Source: Clostridiales bacterium (lineage in GTDB: Bacteria > Bacillota > Clostridia > Peptostreptococcales > Acidaminobacteraceae). From it: a stretch of 32,912 nucleotides of DNA. How positions within the stretch are numbered: position 1 is the stretch's first letter; each line of letters opens with the position of its first letter. A model generated the notes under the pieces. It was not told the origin of the DNA, did no database searches, and saw only the letters and a program-made list of their open reading frames with translations. The stretch spans positions 1-32,912 of the forward strand of contig JASUSA010000042.1 in NCBI GenBank assembly GCA_030446305.1, in the 5' to 3' direction. The position numbers and the translations under genes were made by a program. Shown here in pieces: positions 1 to 8,744 of this stretch.

Positions 1-1
1 A

Positions 2-373
2 GTATGTCGCATGTGCTTCCACAGCAGTGTTATAACCTTCCTGTAATGCCGTATCTTCAGGGAATCGTGCCGCAAACTGCTTCAACTCATCTAAGTTTTC
101 ACTGGCATCCTCCATGTTCAAGACGCCTTCATTATAATAATTCATTTCTCCAGACAGACCATAGGCACGCATATTGTACATGACGTTAGCGACATGGTCT
201 TTAAATTCAAACACAATTTTTAAATTTTCTACATATTTGTTCTGCAGTGTATCTGCCTGCATTTTTTCTAGCTGTAAATTATAAATGGTATAACCAATTA
301 CCAATGAAATGATAACCACCATTAAGCCAATGCCGAACAGTAATTTTGTCCCAATTTTTCTGTTTTTAAGCAT
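2..373 (-). CDS. Methyl-accepting chemotaxis protein, N-terminal part (cut by window edge)
   Basis: Only the first 124 codons are present; the frame is open to the window edge. The protein starts MLKNRKIGTKLLFGIG and has one hydrophobic segment at about residues 11-31. An alpha-helical extracytoplasmic region with charged, heptad-like spacing follows. This is the usual beginning of a four-helix-bundle chemoreceptor; the HAMP and signalling domains would lie outside the window. A GGGAG ribosome site sits 6 nt before the ATG. The gene starts 14 nt after cheW ends and is the third gene of a cheA-cheW-mcp operon, which strongly supports the receptor call. The ligand cannot be inferred. A membrane sensor kinase with the same N-terminal architecture is the main alternative. 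Confidence 0.75.
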   Translation of the reverse strand, partial: MLKNRKIGTKLLFGIGLMVVIISLVIGYTIYNLQLEKMQADTLQNKYVENLKIVFEFKDHVANVMYNMRAYGLSGEMNYYNEGVLNMEDASENLDELKQFAARFPEDTALQEGYNTAVEAHATY

Positions 374-387
374 GGTTCGCTCCCTTC

Positions 388-849
388 TTAATCAAAAAGT
401 ATCCGCTCAATATCCAAAAGCGTTATGATTTGATCATTGTATTTCGTAATCCCCATAATGAATTTGCTCTTTTGATCATTTGATTCTGTTTTCGTCAATA
501 GTGAGATCGGGATTGACAAGACTTCCACAACCCGGTCTACAATGAGACCGACGATATTTTCTTCATATCGAATGACAATGATACAAGTTCGATCATCGTA
601 TTCGATTTCATTTTTAATAAAGCGTCTGCGAATATCAATTACCGGGACGATCTGTCCTCTCAAATTGATGATTCCCATCACATAATGATCTTGATTAGGC
701 ACTTCTGTAATTTCCTGAATGCGATTAATATCATTGACGTGTTCAATATCAATGCCGTAAATTTCATTATCGATGCTGATGGTCAAAAATTTTTTCAGTT
801 CCTGTGAGGTTAGGGCGATTGCTTCTTCCGCTATATTTTCATGCTTCAT
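388..849 (-). CDS. cheW: Chemotaxis coupling protein CheW
   Basis: This is a 153-residue cytoplasmic adaptor that links chemoreceptors to the kinase CheA. Almost the whole chain is one CheW-like double beta-barrel domain. It has the typical run 'FLTISIDNEIYGIDIEHVNDI', then 'VMGIINLRGQIVPVIDIR' and 'GLIVDRVVEVLSI'. Length is normal for the family, which is about 140-170 residues. The ATG has a GGAGG site 4 nt upstream, and that site lies just after the cheA stop codon (8 nt gap), so translation is probably coupled. The receptor gene follows 14 nt later. The short N-terminal tail of about 18 residues is not part of the domain. Confidence 0.93.
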   Translation of the reverse strand: MKHENIAEEAIALTSQELKKFLTISIDNEIYGIDIEHVNDINRIQEITEVPNQDHYVMGIINLRGQIVPVIDIRRRFIKNEIEYDDRTCIIVIRYEENIVGLIVDRVVEVLSIPISLLTKTESNDQKSKFIMGITKYNDQIITLLDIERILFD

Positions 850-857
850 ATGGCCTC

Positions 858-3059
858 CTAACTTACCAGCTGATCAGGGTCGAGTATGATGCTGATACGA
901 CCGTCACCCAGCAGTGCAAATCCGGTCAAGCCTTCCACGTGCTTTAGATAATGCGGCGGGCTCTTCACCACGAGCTGCTGTTCGCCAAGGATCGCATCTG
1001 CGAAAAAGACACGTGTTCGCCCATTTTCTTCAATCATCATCAAGATGCCGTCACTCAGTGACTTCACCTCCGTTTGCAAGTTGTAAAGTTTATGAAGGCG
1101 TATGATTGGATAGGCTTGTCCTCTGACAATCACCATCTCATTGCCATCAGGGTCCGTCGTAATATCGCGTTCATTCGCAATGAATGACGATCTGATCGAG
1201 ACAATGGGCACACTGAAAATGGTCTTGCCTACTTGCATCATCATGCTGTTGATAATCGCTAACGTTAATGGAATTTTAATGGCAAACTCACTACCCATGC
1301 CAAGTTCAGACGAAATGATGACACTGCCGCCAATTTTTTTAATATTCTTGGCGACGACATCCAGTCCGACGCCGCGTCCAGAGAACTCCGTCACCTGTTC
1401 TTTTGTGGAAAAACCCGGCGCAAACAGCATCTCATAGACTTCTCTGTCCGTATACGCTTCACGCGCTTTCGTCAAGATATCGCGTTCTTCACACTTGTCT
1501 AAGATTTTTTCACGATCAAGTCCGCGTCCATCGTCTTTGACGATAATCCAGACATCGCCGCCTGAATGCTTCGCTTCAAGTGTAATCGTTCCCTTTTCAT
1601 TTTTTCCTGCATCAATGCGCTCTTCAATCGACTCAATGCCGTGATCAACTGAATTCCGAATAATATGCATCAATGGGTCATTAATGTTTTCAATCACGTT
1701 TTTATCGACTTCTGTTTGTTCGCCTATGATGACGAGCTCCACGTCTTTTCCGATCTTTTTCTTCATATCGCGAACAATGCGATTCATCTTTTGAAATGTC
1801 AGTGCCAGCGGCACCATGCGCATACTCATAACCGTATCCTGCAGGTCATTCATGATTATTCTGAACTGTCTTGCCGCTTTTTCGAAGCTTTCAAGCTGCA
1901 GCTTTTGAATTTCAGGGTTTTGTGTCACCATCGCCTCTGAAACGACGAGTTCACCTACAAGATCCATCAGTTTATCGACGCGATGAACGTCAACACTGAT
2001 CATTGCTGCTTTTGACTGCGCGGGTACACCGACTTCCTTCACCGGTGTATCTGGTTTCGATTTGGTATTTAACGCCCTTTTAATGTTTTCAATGGCAGGA
2101 TCTACCGCTTTTGATACGCCTTCTTGAATTTCAGGTTCTGTAAGCAAGGCTGCATCTTCAGCTGCTTCCAGTATAGTATCTGTCGATCCATTTGCGTTTG
2201 GTTCACTAATTATTGCATTGACATCATCTGTTTGGTACATTTCCAGATAGTATATGTATTGCTGCTCATCAATTGGATATAATATGTAATGGTCTAAAAA
2301 GCTAATCGCCTCGAATAACGCTGTAACTTCTGATTCATTAAGTTTTGTTTTAAAGATGATGTGAAAACCCTTTTCGAGTATAAATGCACCGGCATCCGGA
2401 TCATTGGTAACATCTTTTGGATAATGCTGGTAGTCAAGCCACTTTTCCTTAACGGTATGAATAAAAGTAAAGGCTCGAATATTCTCCATGCCACTGCCAT
2501 TCTCGTAATGTACACTTGCCTTATAATACTGAATATCTGTTTCTGCTGAAACACCTTCTTCTGATTTTGCCTCCGTTTTTGTAGGAGATAGATAATAACG
2601 CTGGTCGTTGGCGTCAACTGTTTCCTCTAACTTGATATCAGGCTGATCATTCATAAACGTGATCGAGTTCATATAGGCGACAATGGTTTGTTTCAGTTCA
2701 TCTGAATCTCCATTTGGCGTTATGCCGCGTTCCAGCTTTTGAATCTCAGCTTTGACAAAATCAATCATTTCAAGTGTCAAATCTGTAATCTTTCCGACAT
2801 CGTAAACAATGCTCTCATCTTTTCTGAGCAAATCGAACAGGTCTTCCAGTCGATGCGCAATGACTGCGATATTTTCATAGAGCATCATCATGGAATTGCC
2901 TTTGATGGTATGCATGATTCTGAAAATCTCGTCAATGGCAAATGCCAGACTAGCTGTTTCCTCCGTTTCCATCACCAGCTGTTCCAGCCGATCAATGAGT
3001 TGCATCGTCTCGTAGATATACATTTCAATCATCGGTTCATTTGTATTGAAATCACTCAT
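858..3059 (-). CDS. cheA: Chemotaxis histidine kinase CheA
   Basis: This is a 733-residue cytoplasmic kinase that passes phosphate to CheY/CheB in response to receptor signals. The P1 HPt domain carries the phosphorylated histidine at about residue 50 (motif HTIKGN). Residues 175-262 resemble the CheY-binding P2 domain (AFTFIHTVKEK, then a beta-rich stretch). An acidic, low-complexity linker follows. P3 dimerisation begins near residue 352 (VDKLMDLVGELVVSE). The ATPase domain has the N-box HIIRNSVDHG near 465, the G1 box DDGRGLD and the G2 box FSGRGVGLDVV near 556. A CheW-like P5 domain ends the protein. The ATG has a GGGAGG site. It is the first gene of the operon; an inverted repeat lies upstream at 3082-3102. 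Confidence 0.95.
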   Translation of the reverse strand: MSDFNTNEPMIEMYIYETMQLIDRLEQLVMETEETASLAFAIDEIFRIMHTIKGNSMMMLYENIAVIAHRLEDLFDLLRKDESIVYDVGKITDLTLEMIDFVKAEIQKLERGITPNGDSDELKQTIVAYMNSITFMNDQPDIKLEETVDANDQRYYLSPTKTEAKSEEGVSAETDIQYYKASVHYENGSGMENIRAFTFIHTVKEKWLDYQHYPKDVTNDPDAGAFILEKGFHIIFKTKLNESEVTALFEAISFLDHYILYPIDEQQYIYYLEMYQTDDVNAIISEPNANGSTDTILEAAEDAALLTEPEIQEGVSKAVDPAIENIKRALNTKSKPDTPVKEVGVPAQSKAAMISVDVHRVDKLMDLVGELVVSEAMVTQNPEIQKLQLESFEKAARQFRIIMNDLQDTVMSMRMVPLALTFQKMNRIVRDMKKKIGKDVELVIIGEQTEVDKNVIENINDPLMHIIRNSVDHGIESIEERIDAGKNEKGTITLEAKHSGGDVWIIVKDDGRGLDREKILDKCEERDILTKAREAYTDREVYEMLFAPGFSTKEQVTEFSGRGVGLDVVAKNIKKIGGSVIISSELGMGSEFAIKIPLTLAIINSMMMQVGKTIFSVPIVSIRSSFIANERDITTDPDGNEMVIVRGQAYPIIRLHKLYNLQTEVKSLSDGILMMIEENGRTRVFFADAILGEQQLVVKSPPHYLKHVEGLTGFALLGDGRISIILDPDQLVS

Positions 3060-3081
3060 TTACCTACCTCCCTTTGCTATA

Positions 3082-3102
3082 GGTATTCAATAGATTAATA
3101 CC
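3082..3102. promoter_or_regulatory. Inverted repeat upstream of cheA
   Basis: GGTATT and AATACC face each other across 9 nt, 23 nt upstream of the cheA start. On the minus strand TTGGTA, 17 nt, TATAGC could be a weak sigma-A promoter overlapping this repeat. A role as an operator is a guess. Confidence 0.3.
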
Positions 3103-3218
3103 AACTTCCCAAAGTTCTAAACACGGATTCCTATTGTGCACGGTTGAAACACTGACAAGTCGCTAAATACCGAACGTATCGTAACGGCGTTTTTAAAGCG
3201 ATCAATACGTTTTTGACA

Positions 3219-3265
3219 CAAAAAAAAGCGACTGCTAGGAGTAGCTCTTAAGTCCTATCGTCACT
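3219..3265 (-). terminator. Rho-independent terminator overlapping the metalloprotease stop codon
   Basis: Read on the minus strand, AGTGAC pairs with GTCGCT and TAGGA with TCCTA, with a small asymmetric bulge. The stem is followed by eight or more T. The stem begins at 3265, so the TGA stop of the upstream gene (3261-3263) lies inside the hairpin. It ends the long minus-strand run that begins with the TetR gene. Confidence 0.85.
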
Positions 3266-3812
3266 TTTTAAACTGATAATCAAGGTTCAGCAAATGCCCA
3301 TTTTCACGCAGCCATTTTCGGCGCACGCGCCAATCGGGAATGGTCTCTTCAACCGCCTGCCAAAAGTCAGCTGAGTGATTGAGATGGCGCAAATGGCAAA
3401 TTTCGTGAACGACAATGTAATCAACAATCGCATCTGAAGCGCCTGCCAGTTGAAGGTTAAAATTTAAATTGCCCAAGCTGGAACAGCTTCCCCATCTCGA
3501 TCGAATGTTTTTGATGCGAATCGTGTTGTATGAAACGCCATAATAGGCACTGTACGCAATAACGCGCTCGTGGATTTTCGTCGTCAATGCTGCGCGCAAT
3601 AATTTCAAAACCCCTTGTTTGACGGCATCCGGATTCTGCCAGTCAACATTGAGACAAATTGTTTGATTGTGGGTGTTAATATGGCTTTTTGCCGACGTCG
3701 GCACCACTGTATACACCTCATCAAAATACAATACGGGCGTGCCGAGGCCATAAGCCTTTGGTACGACGCCGGGTCTCAATTGTCTTCTTTTTTGCTTTTT
3801 CTTTCGCTTCAT
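3261..3812 (-). CDS. YgjP/DUF45-type zinc metallopeptidase-like protein
   Basis: The protein has 183 residues and belongs to the M48-like DUF45 (YgjP/WrpA) family. It carries the zinc motif HEICH (His136, Glu137, His140), followed by 'HLNHSADFW', the usual position for further ligands. The preceding family motif RSRWGSC is at 104-110. The first 15 residues are very basic (MKRKKKQKRRQLR), with no signal peptide, so it is probably cytoplasmic. The ATG overlaps the stop of plsC by 4 nt (ATGA), indicating coupled translation. It is the last gene before the terminator at 3219-3265. The physiological substrate of this family is not firmly known. Length is slightly below the usual 220-240 residues. 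Confidence 0.85.
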   Translation of the reverse strand: MKRKKKQKRRQLRPGVVPKAYGLGTPVLYFDEVYTVVPTSAKSHINTHNQTICLNVDWQNPDAVKQGVLKLLRAALTTKIHERVIAYSAYYGVSYNTIRIKNIRSRWGSCSSLGNLNFNLQLAGASDAIVDYIVVHEICHLRHLNHSADFWQAVEETIPDWRVRRKWLRENGHLLNLDYQFKK

Positions 3813-4540
3813 GCAATCGCTTCCCCATCCGTCGAAACACCTTCAAGTGCCGTACTGATCTGCTGTTTGATCATCGTCATATTGGCAACCGTGTCCTTCG
3901 TTTCCATTTGATACGGTGGGTGTATGGTTATTTTGACGGATGCAGGCTTAATTTTCAAACTGCCCTTTTGCATAATGCCAATTGAACCGTCAATGGTTAT
4001 CGGCACAATGGTGGCGCCTGATTTCGTCGCAAGCTTTAGGCCACCGGGTTTAAAATCGTGTATCTTGCCGTCAGCACTTCGCGTTCCCTCTGGAAACAGT
4101 ACAATATGATAACCATTTTTAAGGCGTGCTGCGCCTTCGTTAATGGCGCGAACTTGTTTTCTGATATCGCTGCGATCAATAAAAATACATTGAAGCGCCT
4201 TCATCCAGCCATTGACGAATGGCATTTTTTCAAGTTCCAGTTTTGCCACAAACCCAACGGGAACGGGCAGTGAGGCAATCATCAGTGGTATGTCAAAATT
4301 TGACTGATGATTGGCAATAAAAAGGATTGGACCTTCTTTTGGCAGATGGTCTAACCCTTTCACTTCAATATGTGTCCCTGCAAGCTTTAATAGCGTTTCA
4401 GACCAATGTCTTGCTCTGCGCTCAGCGGCAATCAGTCTTGCTTCATCACTTGGCATGCCCTTTAATTTTAAATAAGACGGCACATAGCTCACAAGACTGA
4501 TCCAAAAGTATACAAACCAGATGAATGTTCTTAGCATCAT
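3809..4540 (-). CDS. plsC: 1-acyl-sn-glycerol-3-phosphate acyltransferase (PlsC family)
   Basis: This is a 243-residue membrane-associated enzyme that adds the second acyl chain to lysophosphatidic acid in phospholipid synthesis. A hydrophobic segment at residues 5-22 anchors it. The acyltransferase signature H(X4)D is NHQSNFD (His78, Asp83), and the glycerol-phosphate-binding motif is FPEGTRS (149-155). There are two adjacent ATG codons (4540, 4537). A GGAG site lies 5 nt before the first, and the start overlaps the upstream kinase stop as ATGA. It overlaps the downstream metallopeptidase start in the same way. The reason for sitting between a two-component protein and a peptidase is not clear. 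Confidence 0.9.
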   Translation of the reverse strand: MMLRTFIWFVYFWISLVSYVPSYLKLKGMPSDEARLIAAERRARHWSETLLKLAGTHIEVKGLDHLPKEGPILFIANHQSNFDIPLMIASLPVPVGFVAKLELEKMPFVNGWMKALQCIFIDRSDIRKQVRAINEGAARLKNGYHIVLFPEGTRSADGKIHDFKPGGLKLATKSGATIVPITIDGSIGIMQKGSLKIKPASVKITIHPPYQMETKDTVANMTMIKQQISTALEGVSTDGEAIA

Positions 4541-5829
4541 TTATCTCCAACTTCATTTGTCAGTATCGGCAGCATGACAATAAATTCACTGCCGACCCCT
4601 TTTTTGGACTGAACTTCCAATTTACCATTGTGCTTATTCACAACGATATCATAAGAAATACTCAGTCCTAAACCAGTGCCTTGTCCCACTGGCTTCGTGG
4701 TAAAAAACGGTTCAAAAATACGATTGAGATGCGCCGTATCAATGCCGGTGCCATTATCACTCACATGAATTTCGCAATAGAGCTCCGTCATGATGACCTC
4801 AATGTCAATCTCACCAAGCTGCTGATATTCTCTCGCTTTAATGGCCTGTGCCGCATTCACGAGAATATTGACAAGCACTTGCTCAATCTGCCCTTTATTG
4901 CAATAGATGAGTGGGCCTTCCTGAACATTCTTGTTAATGGTCGCAACATATTTAATCTCATTGTTGACAATTAGCATCGTCTCTTCGACGACTTCATCAA
5001 TATTGACAAATTCATAGACTTCATCTTCAGAAACACGTGCAAAATTTCGCATACTCTGAACGATTTTCGCAACACGACTCAATCCTTTGTCACTGTCCGT
5101 AAAAATATCCGGCAAATCCGAGAGGACAAAGTCGACATCTTGAGACTGCCACATGGTTTTAATGCGGTTGAACTGTACTTGATCTTTGCACTCGCCGTCG
5201 AGCAGCGCCTTTGTCTCTTCCAAGATCGGCGTTATGTCCGTGAAATAATTTTTCAGCATTTCAAAATTGCTCATGACAAACGCAAGCGGATTGTTAATTT
5301 CATGTGCAATCCCCGCTGCCAGTTCACCAATCGCCACCAGTTTTTCCTTCTGAAGCAGGTAGTACTGCGCTTCCTTTAAGGACTGATTGACTTCTTTCAA
5401 CGCCTGATTTTGTTCTGCGATGACTTTCAAATTCGCAATGCGTTCATTATCGCTGTGAATTTCACGAATAATTGAATTGATACGCGATGTAAATTCTACA
5501 TCTTCAAACGGCTTCTTGATGTAATCGCTGGCACCGAGTTCAAAACATGTGCGAATGGTATTGAGGTTATTGATATTGGTTAGCATAACAATTTTTGGCA
5601 CGTGCTCCGGCGGTGTATCGCGCAGCTTCTGCAAGATTTCAACACCGGATATACCCGGCATAATAATGTCGAGCAGTATTAAATCATAGGCGGCGCCATA
5701 AATTAATTTCAGCGCATCTTCACCATTGCCGCATAGATCGATATCGCATTCAATTTGATGCGACAAAATCGTATCTCTTGCAAAAACCTGATTGATCTTG
5801 CTGTCGTCAACAATCAATAATTTTATCAT
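4537..5829 (-). CDS. Receiver domain-histidine kinase fusion protein
   Basis: The protein has 430 residues and no membrane segment. An N-terminal receiver domain (about 1-120) has the acidic pocket Asp8/Asp9, phospho-acceptor Asp54 (LILLDIIMPG) and Lys106 (IKKPF). A coiled coil spans about 120-160. A HisKA domain with His176 (GIAHEINNPL) follows, then an ATPase domain with N-box VLVNILVNAAQA, DNGTGID and GQGTGLGLS. It probably couples an upstream phosphorelay to autokinase activity. I chose the ATG at 5829 because AGGTG lies 7 nt before it and the receiver fold starts there; an open frame reaches 5880 but would add a non-conserved tail. It lies 51 nt downstream of the ABC permease and overlaps plsC by 4 nt. 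Confidence 0.9.
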   Translation of the reverse strand: MIKLLIVDDSKINQVFARDTILSHQIECDIDLCGNGEDALKLIYGAAYDLILLDIIMPGISGVEILQKLRDTPPEHVPKIVMLTNINNLNTIRTCFELGASDYIKKPFEDVEFTSRINSIIREIHSDNERIANLKVIAEQNQALKEVNQSLKEAQYYLLQKEKLVAIGELAAGIAHEINNPLAFVMSNFEMLKNYFTDITPILEETKALLDGECKDQVQFNRIKTMWQSQDVDFVLSDLPDIFTDSDKGLSRVAKIVQSMRNFARVSEDEVYEFVNIDEVVEETMLIVNNEIKYVATINKNVQEGPLIYCNKGQIEQVLVNILVNAAQAIKAREYQQLGEIDIEVIMTELYCEIHVSDNGTGIDTAHLNRIFEPFFTTKPVGQGTGLGLSISYDIVVNKHNGKLEVQSKKGVGSEFIVMLPILTNEVGDK

Positions 5830-5880
5830 ATCGCCACACCTCATTTTCATCATCGTAACATTTTTATAACCACGATACAA

Positions 5881-6954
5881 CTATTCTAAACGCTTTTTAA
5901 ACCGAATGGAGGCAATCGTGAGCAACAGAATGCTCATCACAGTCAACGCCAGTGTTTGCTGCCAGATGATTTCAAAGCCTACGCCTTTGATGATGATACC
6001 GCGAAGAATATCGAGAAAATACGTCAATGGTATGGCATAGCCAATATAATAAATAATTTTCGGCATGGCATCTCTGGGAAAGACAAAACCGCTGAGCAGC
6101 ACACTTGGCAAAATGATGAGAAATGACATCTGCATCGCCTGAAGCTGATTTTTAGAAACGGTTGAAATCAGCATGCCGATTGCCAGTGCACTAAAGATAA
6201 AGGCATTTCCTAAAATCAGCAACAGCCCCATACTGCCTCTGAAAGGGACATTAAACCATACCATGCCAAAGAAAATGGTAATGAGAAAATCAATATTTCC
6301 AATGACGACATAAGGAATCATTTTGCCGATAATGAGCTCATAGGATCTAATCGGCGAAACCATCAATTGTTCAATCGTACCGCGTTCACGCTCTCTAACG
6401 AGTGAAAAGGCCGTCAACATTACCGTGATATTCTGCATAACGAGTCCCATAAGCCCCGGTATGGTAAACTGTCTGCTTTCCATGGATGGATTATACCACA
6501 CCGTCGTCCTAAAATTGCCTTGCAGGGCAATACCCTTTTGAGATTGTGCAATTAAACTGCCGCTTTGCAGTGCTGTTCTCGCCACCGTTGGATCTGAGCC
6601 ATCAACGAAAAAAGCAATTTCGGTTTCAGAAGGATAACTGCCATAACCATTTGGGATGACAATTGCCGTTTTGATCTCACCACTGTCAAGTGCTGTATTA
6701 ATAGCATCAACATTCTCATAATAACGGTACAGTTCAAAATAATTTGATGTGGTAAACGTTCGAACGAGTTCGCGGCTCTCATAGGTGTGGTCATTGTCAA
6801 GAACACCCATATAAATATGATCCACTTCCGTATTGACCGCGTAGCCAAACATCAGCATAAAAAAGACCGGCATCATAATTAGCATCACCATACTGGCGCG
6901 ATCTCGTCGAATGTGAAGGGCTTCTTTAATAACGATATGCTTAAAGCGCTGCAT
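5881..6954 (-). CDS. ABC-2 type transporter permease
   Basis: This is a 357-residue integral membrane subunit of an export ABC transporter. One membrane segment near residues 20-40 is followed by a large extracytoplasmic region, then five or so hydrophobic segments in the C-terminal half. 'RERERGTIEQLMVSPI' is the cytoplasmic coupling motif typical of YhhJ/YbhS-type ABC-2 permeases. The ATG at 6954 is preferred because AAGGAGG lies 6 nt upstream; a GTG two codons earlier is too close to that site. It overlaps the end of the ATPase gene by 14 nt. Only one permease gene is present, so a homodimer is likely, whereas related systems often have two. The substrate is unknown; xenobiotics or membrane-active compounds are plausible. 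Confidence 0.88.
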   Translation of the reverse strand: MQRFKHIVIKEALHIRRDRASMVMLIMMPVFFMLMFGYAVNTEVDHIYMGVLDNDHTYESRELVRTFTTSNYFELYRYYENVDAINTALDSGEIKTAIVIPNGYGSYPSETEIAFFVDGSDPTVARTALQSGSLIAQSQKGIALQGNFRTTVWYNPSMESRQFTIPGLMGLVMQNITVMLTAFSLVRERERGTIEQLMVSPIRSYELIIGKMIPYVVIGNIDFLITIFFGMVWFNVPFRGSMGLLLILGNAFIFSALAIGMLISTVSKNQLQAMQMSFLIILPSVLLSGFVFPRDAMPKIIYYIGYAIPLTYFLDILRGIIIKGVGFEIIWQQTLALTVMSILLLTIASIRFKKRLE

Positions 6955-7732
6955 CTTCACCCTCCTTTATAAATGCGAGCTTGTCAAAACGCGTTTTGAC
7001 GCTCATATGTGTTTCCTGTTCAACGAGTTTGATAAAAACATCCTCTAAATTCTTTAACTGCATTTCCTTAATCAAGGTTTCCGGTTCACCCTCCAGCAGC
7101 TTTCTGCCGTCAAAGACAAAGCCGACGCGATCACAGCTCTGCGCTTCATCCATGTAATGGGTCGTCACCAGTATGGTAATGCCCTGTGCAGACAATTCAT
7201 AGAGCATCTCCCAGAAAAGTCTACGCGAAACGGGGTCTACACCTGCCGTCGGTTCATCGAGAATTAAAAGTTTGGGTTTATGAATAATGGCACATCCAAG
7301 CGCAAGCCTCTGTTTCCAACCGCCAGACAAGTGACCGGTCATTTGATTGGCACGACCGTCCAATCCCGCCATCTGAATGATCTGCTCTGTACGCTCCCTT
7401 GCCTGTTTCTTTGTCAACCCATAAATATTCGAGAAAAACCGAATGTTTTCCATCACCGTTAAATCTTCATACAGGCTGAACTTCTGAGACATATAGCCAA
7501 TGTGCTGTTTGATTTTTTCGCCCTCTCGCTGTATATCGAAGCCCAATACGTGACCTTCCCCAGAAGTCGGCGGCAAAACGCCGCAAATCATTTTGATGGT
7601 CGTACTCTTTCCGGCACCGTTTGGACCGAGGAGTCCATAGATTTCGCCGGGCTTAATGGCCAAGTTCATCTGTTTGACGGCATTAAATTGATGAAATTTT
7701 TTTGTTATGTCCTTTAATTCTACAGCATTCAT
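6941..7732 (-). CDS. ABC transporter ATP-binding protein (drug/efflux type)
   Basis: This 263-residue single ATPase domain has Walker A GPNGAGKST and the Q-loop region 'IGYMSQKFSLYEDLTV'. The signature is LSGGWKQR, the Trp-containing variant also found in YbhF/YhiH-like exporters. Walker B is LLILDEPTAGVDP and the H-loop is TTHYMD. The ATG at 7732 has AAGGAG 6 nt upstream, a site that overlaps the stop codon of the membrane-fusion gene; an open frame further upstream has no such support. With the fusion lipoprotein and the permease it makes a complete exporter, and the TetR protein at the head of the operon is the likely repressor. Confidence 0.92.
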   Translation of the reverse strand: MNAVELKDITKKFHQFNAVKQMNLAIKPGEIYGLLGPNGAGKSTTIKMICGVLPPTSGEGHVLGFDIQREGEKIKQHIGYMSQKFSLYEDLTVMENIRFFSNIYGLTKKQARERTEQIIQMAGLDGRANQMTGHLSGGWKQRLALGCAIIHKPKLLILDEPTAGVDPVSRRLFWEMLYELSAQGITILVTTHYMDEAQSCDRVGFVFDGRKLLEGEPETLIKEMQLKNLEDVFIKLVEQETHMSVKTRFDKLAFIKEGEDAAL

Positions 7733-7742
7733 GAAGCACTCC

Positions 7743-8744
7743 TTACTTTTCAGGATATTCGACATCTATCATCATTCCCGGCAAAAAACCTGCATTTTCA
7801 GGCAAATACGCCTTTATTTCATAGACGAGCTGCTGTCTGTCTGATTTAACGGTTACATTTTTCGGCGTAAACTGTGCTTCGTCTGCAATTTGATAGATAG
7901 TCGCTTCACTTGGTGTCGCTATGCCGTCCTGATAGACATAGACAACAGAACCCTCTTCAATTTTTGAGAGCAAATCATTGCCGACGTAAAAAATGACATA
8001 CGGCTTGGTCAAATCTGAGATCCTGCCAATTGGCGAACCTTGAACACAGAACTCAGCCTGATTAATCGTCAGTGCTGTCAGCGTTCCCGAAACAGGTGCA
8101 ACAATCTTCGTGTCATCAATCTGTTGCTGTATGGTCGCCTGCTCGTTTTCGAGACTTTTTATTTCAAGTGAAATCTGATCGATTTTTCGCGTATCGACAC
8201 CTTCTGAAAGCGTCTCATAACTTAATTTCAGCTGATTGTATTGTGCAAGCAGCGTATTGACGCCACTCACTGCATTGTCAACATTCAGTGCGGCCTGTTT
8301 TAATTGCTCCTGCGAAATGGCACCTGCATCGAACAGTGCCTTGGCCTGATCGTAATCCTCTTGAGCCTTCCGCTGAGAAGTTCTGGCAAAAGAAAGCTGA
8401 CTGCTTGCAGCATCAAGCGCTTCTCTGGCAGCCGCTAAATCCCGATCGTCAATTTCATCTTCCAATAGTGCCTTCCCAAGTTTTCTGGACTGGATTTGGT
8501 ACGTTAGTGCCTCAGCCGACAGCTTCAGCGTCGATGAATCAATTTGCCCGATGACATCGCCCATTTGAACAGTGTCGCCTTCAGCAACATTGAGTGTTGT
8601 CAGTTGACCCGACATCAGCGGTGTCACTTTTGTCGTATCGACTTCGACAAAACCGGTATATCGAAAAGCTTGTTCGCCTGCACATGCCGAACCCATTAAC
8701 ATCACTGCGCAAAGCAGCATTCCCATCAATATTTGTCGCTTCAT
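7743..8744 (-). CDS. HlyD/YbhG-type membrane-fusion lipoprotein
   Basis: The protein has 333 residues. It has a signal sequence with a hydrophobic core (about 5-17) and Cys21 in the context MGSAC. Position -3 is Gly rather than Leu, so lipid attachment is likely but not certain. A lipoyl/barrel-sandwich half (VDTTKVTPLMSGQLTTLNVAEGDTV) is followed by a long alpha-helical hairpin (about 75-200), then the second lipoyl half (VAPVSGTLTALTINQAEF) and a beta-barrel domain. This is the periplasmic-adaptor family; in a Gram-positive it would act on the outer face of the membrane with the ABC permease. The start overlaps the TetR stop by 4 nt (ATGA). Confidence 0.88.
   Translation of the reverse strand: MKRQILMGMLLCAVMLMGSACAGEQAFRYTGFVEVDTTKVTPLMSGQLTTLNVAEGDTVQMGDVIGQIDSSTLKLSAEALTYQIQSRKLGKALLEDEIDDRDLAAAREALDAASSQLSFARTSQRKAQEDYDQAKALFDAGAISQEQLKQAALNVDNAVSGVNTLLAQYNQLKLSYETLSEGVDTRKIDQISLEIKSLENEQATIQQQIDDTKIVAPVSGTLTALTINQAEFCVQGSPIGRISDLTKPYVIFYVGNDLLSKIEEGSVVYVYQDGIATPSEATIYQIADEAQFTPKNVTVKSDRQQLVYEIKAYLPENAGFLPGMMIDVEYPEK

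Noticed and set aside
3171-3216. AACGTAT/ATACGTT dyad followed by T on the plus strand
   Set aside because: It looks like a plus-strand terminator, but no plus-strand gene ends here; the stem is broken by a bulge and a long loop.
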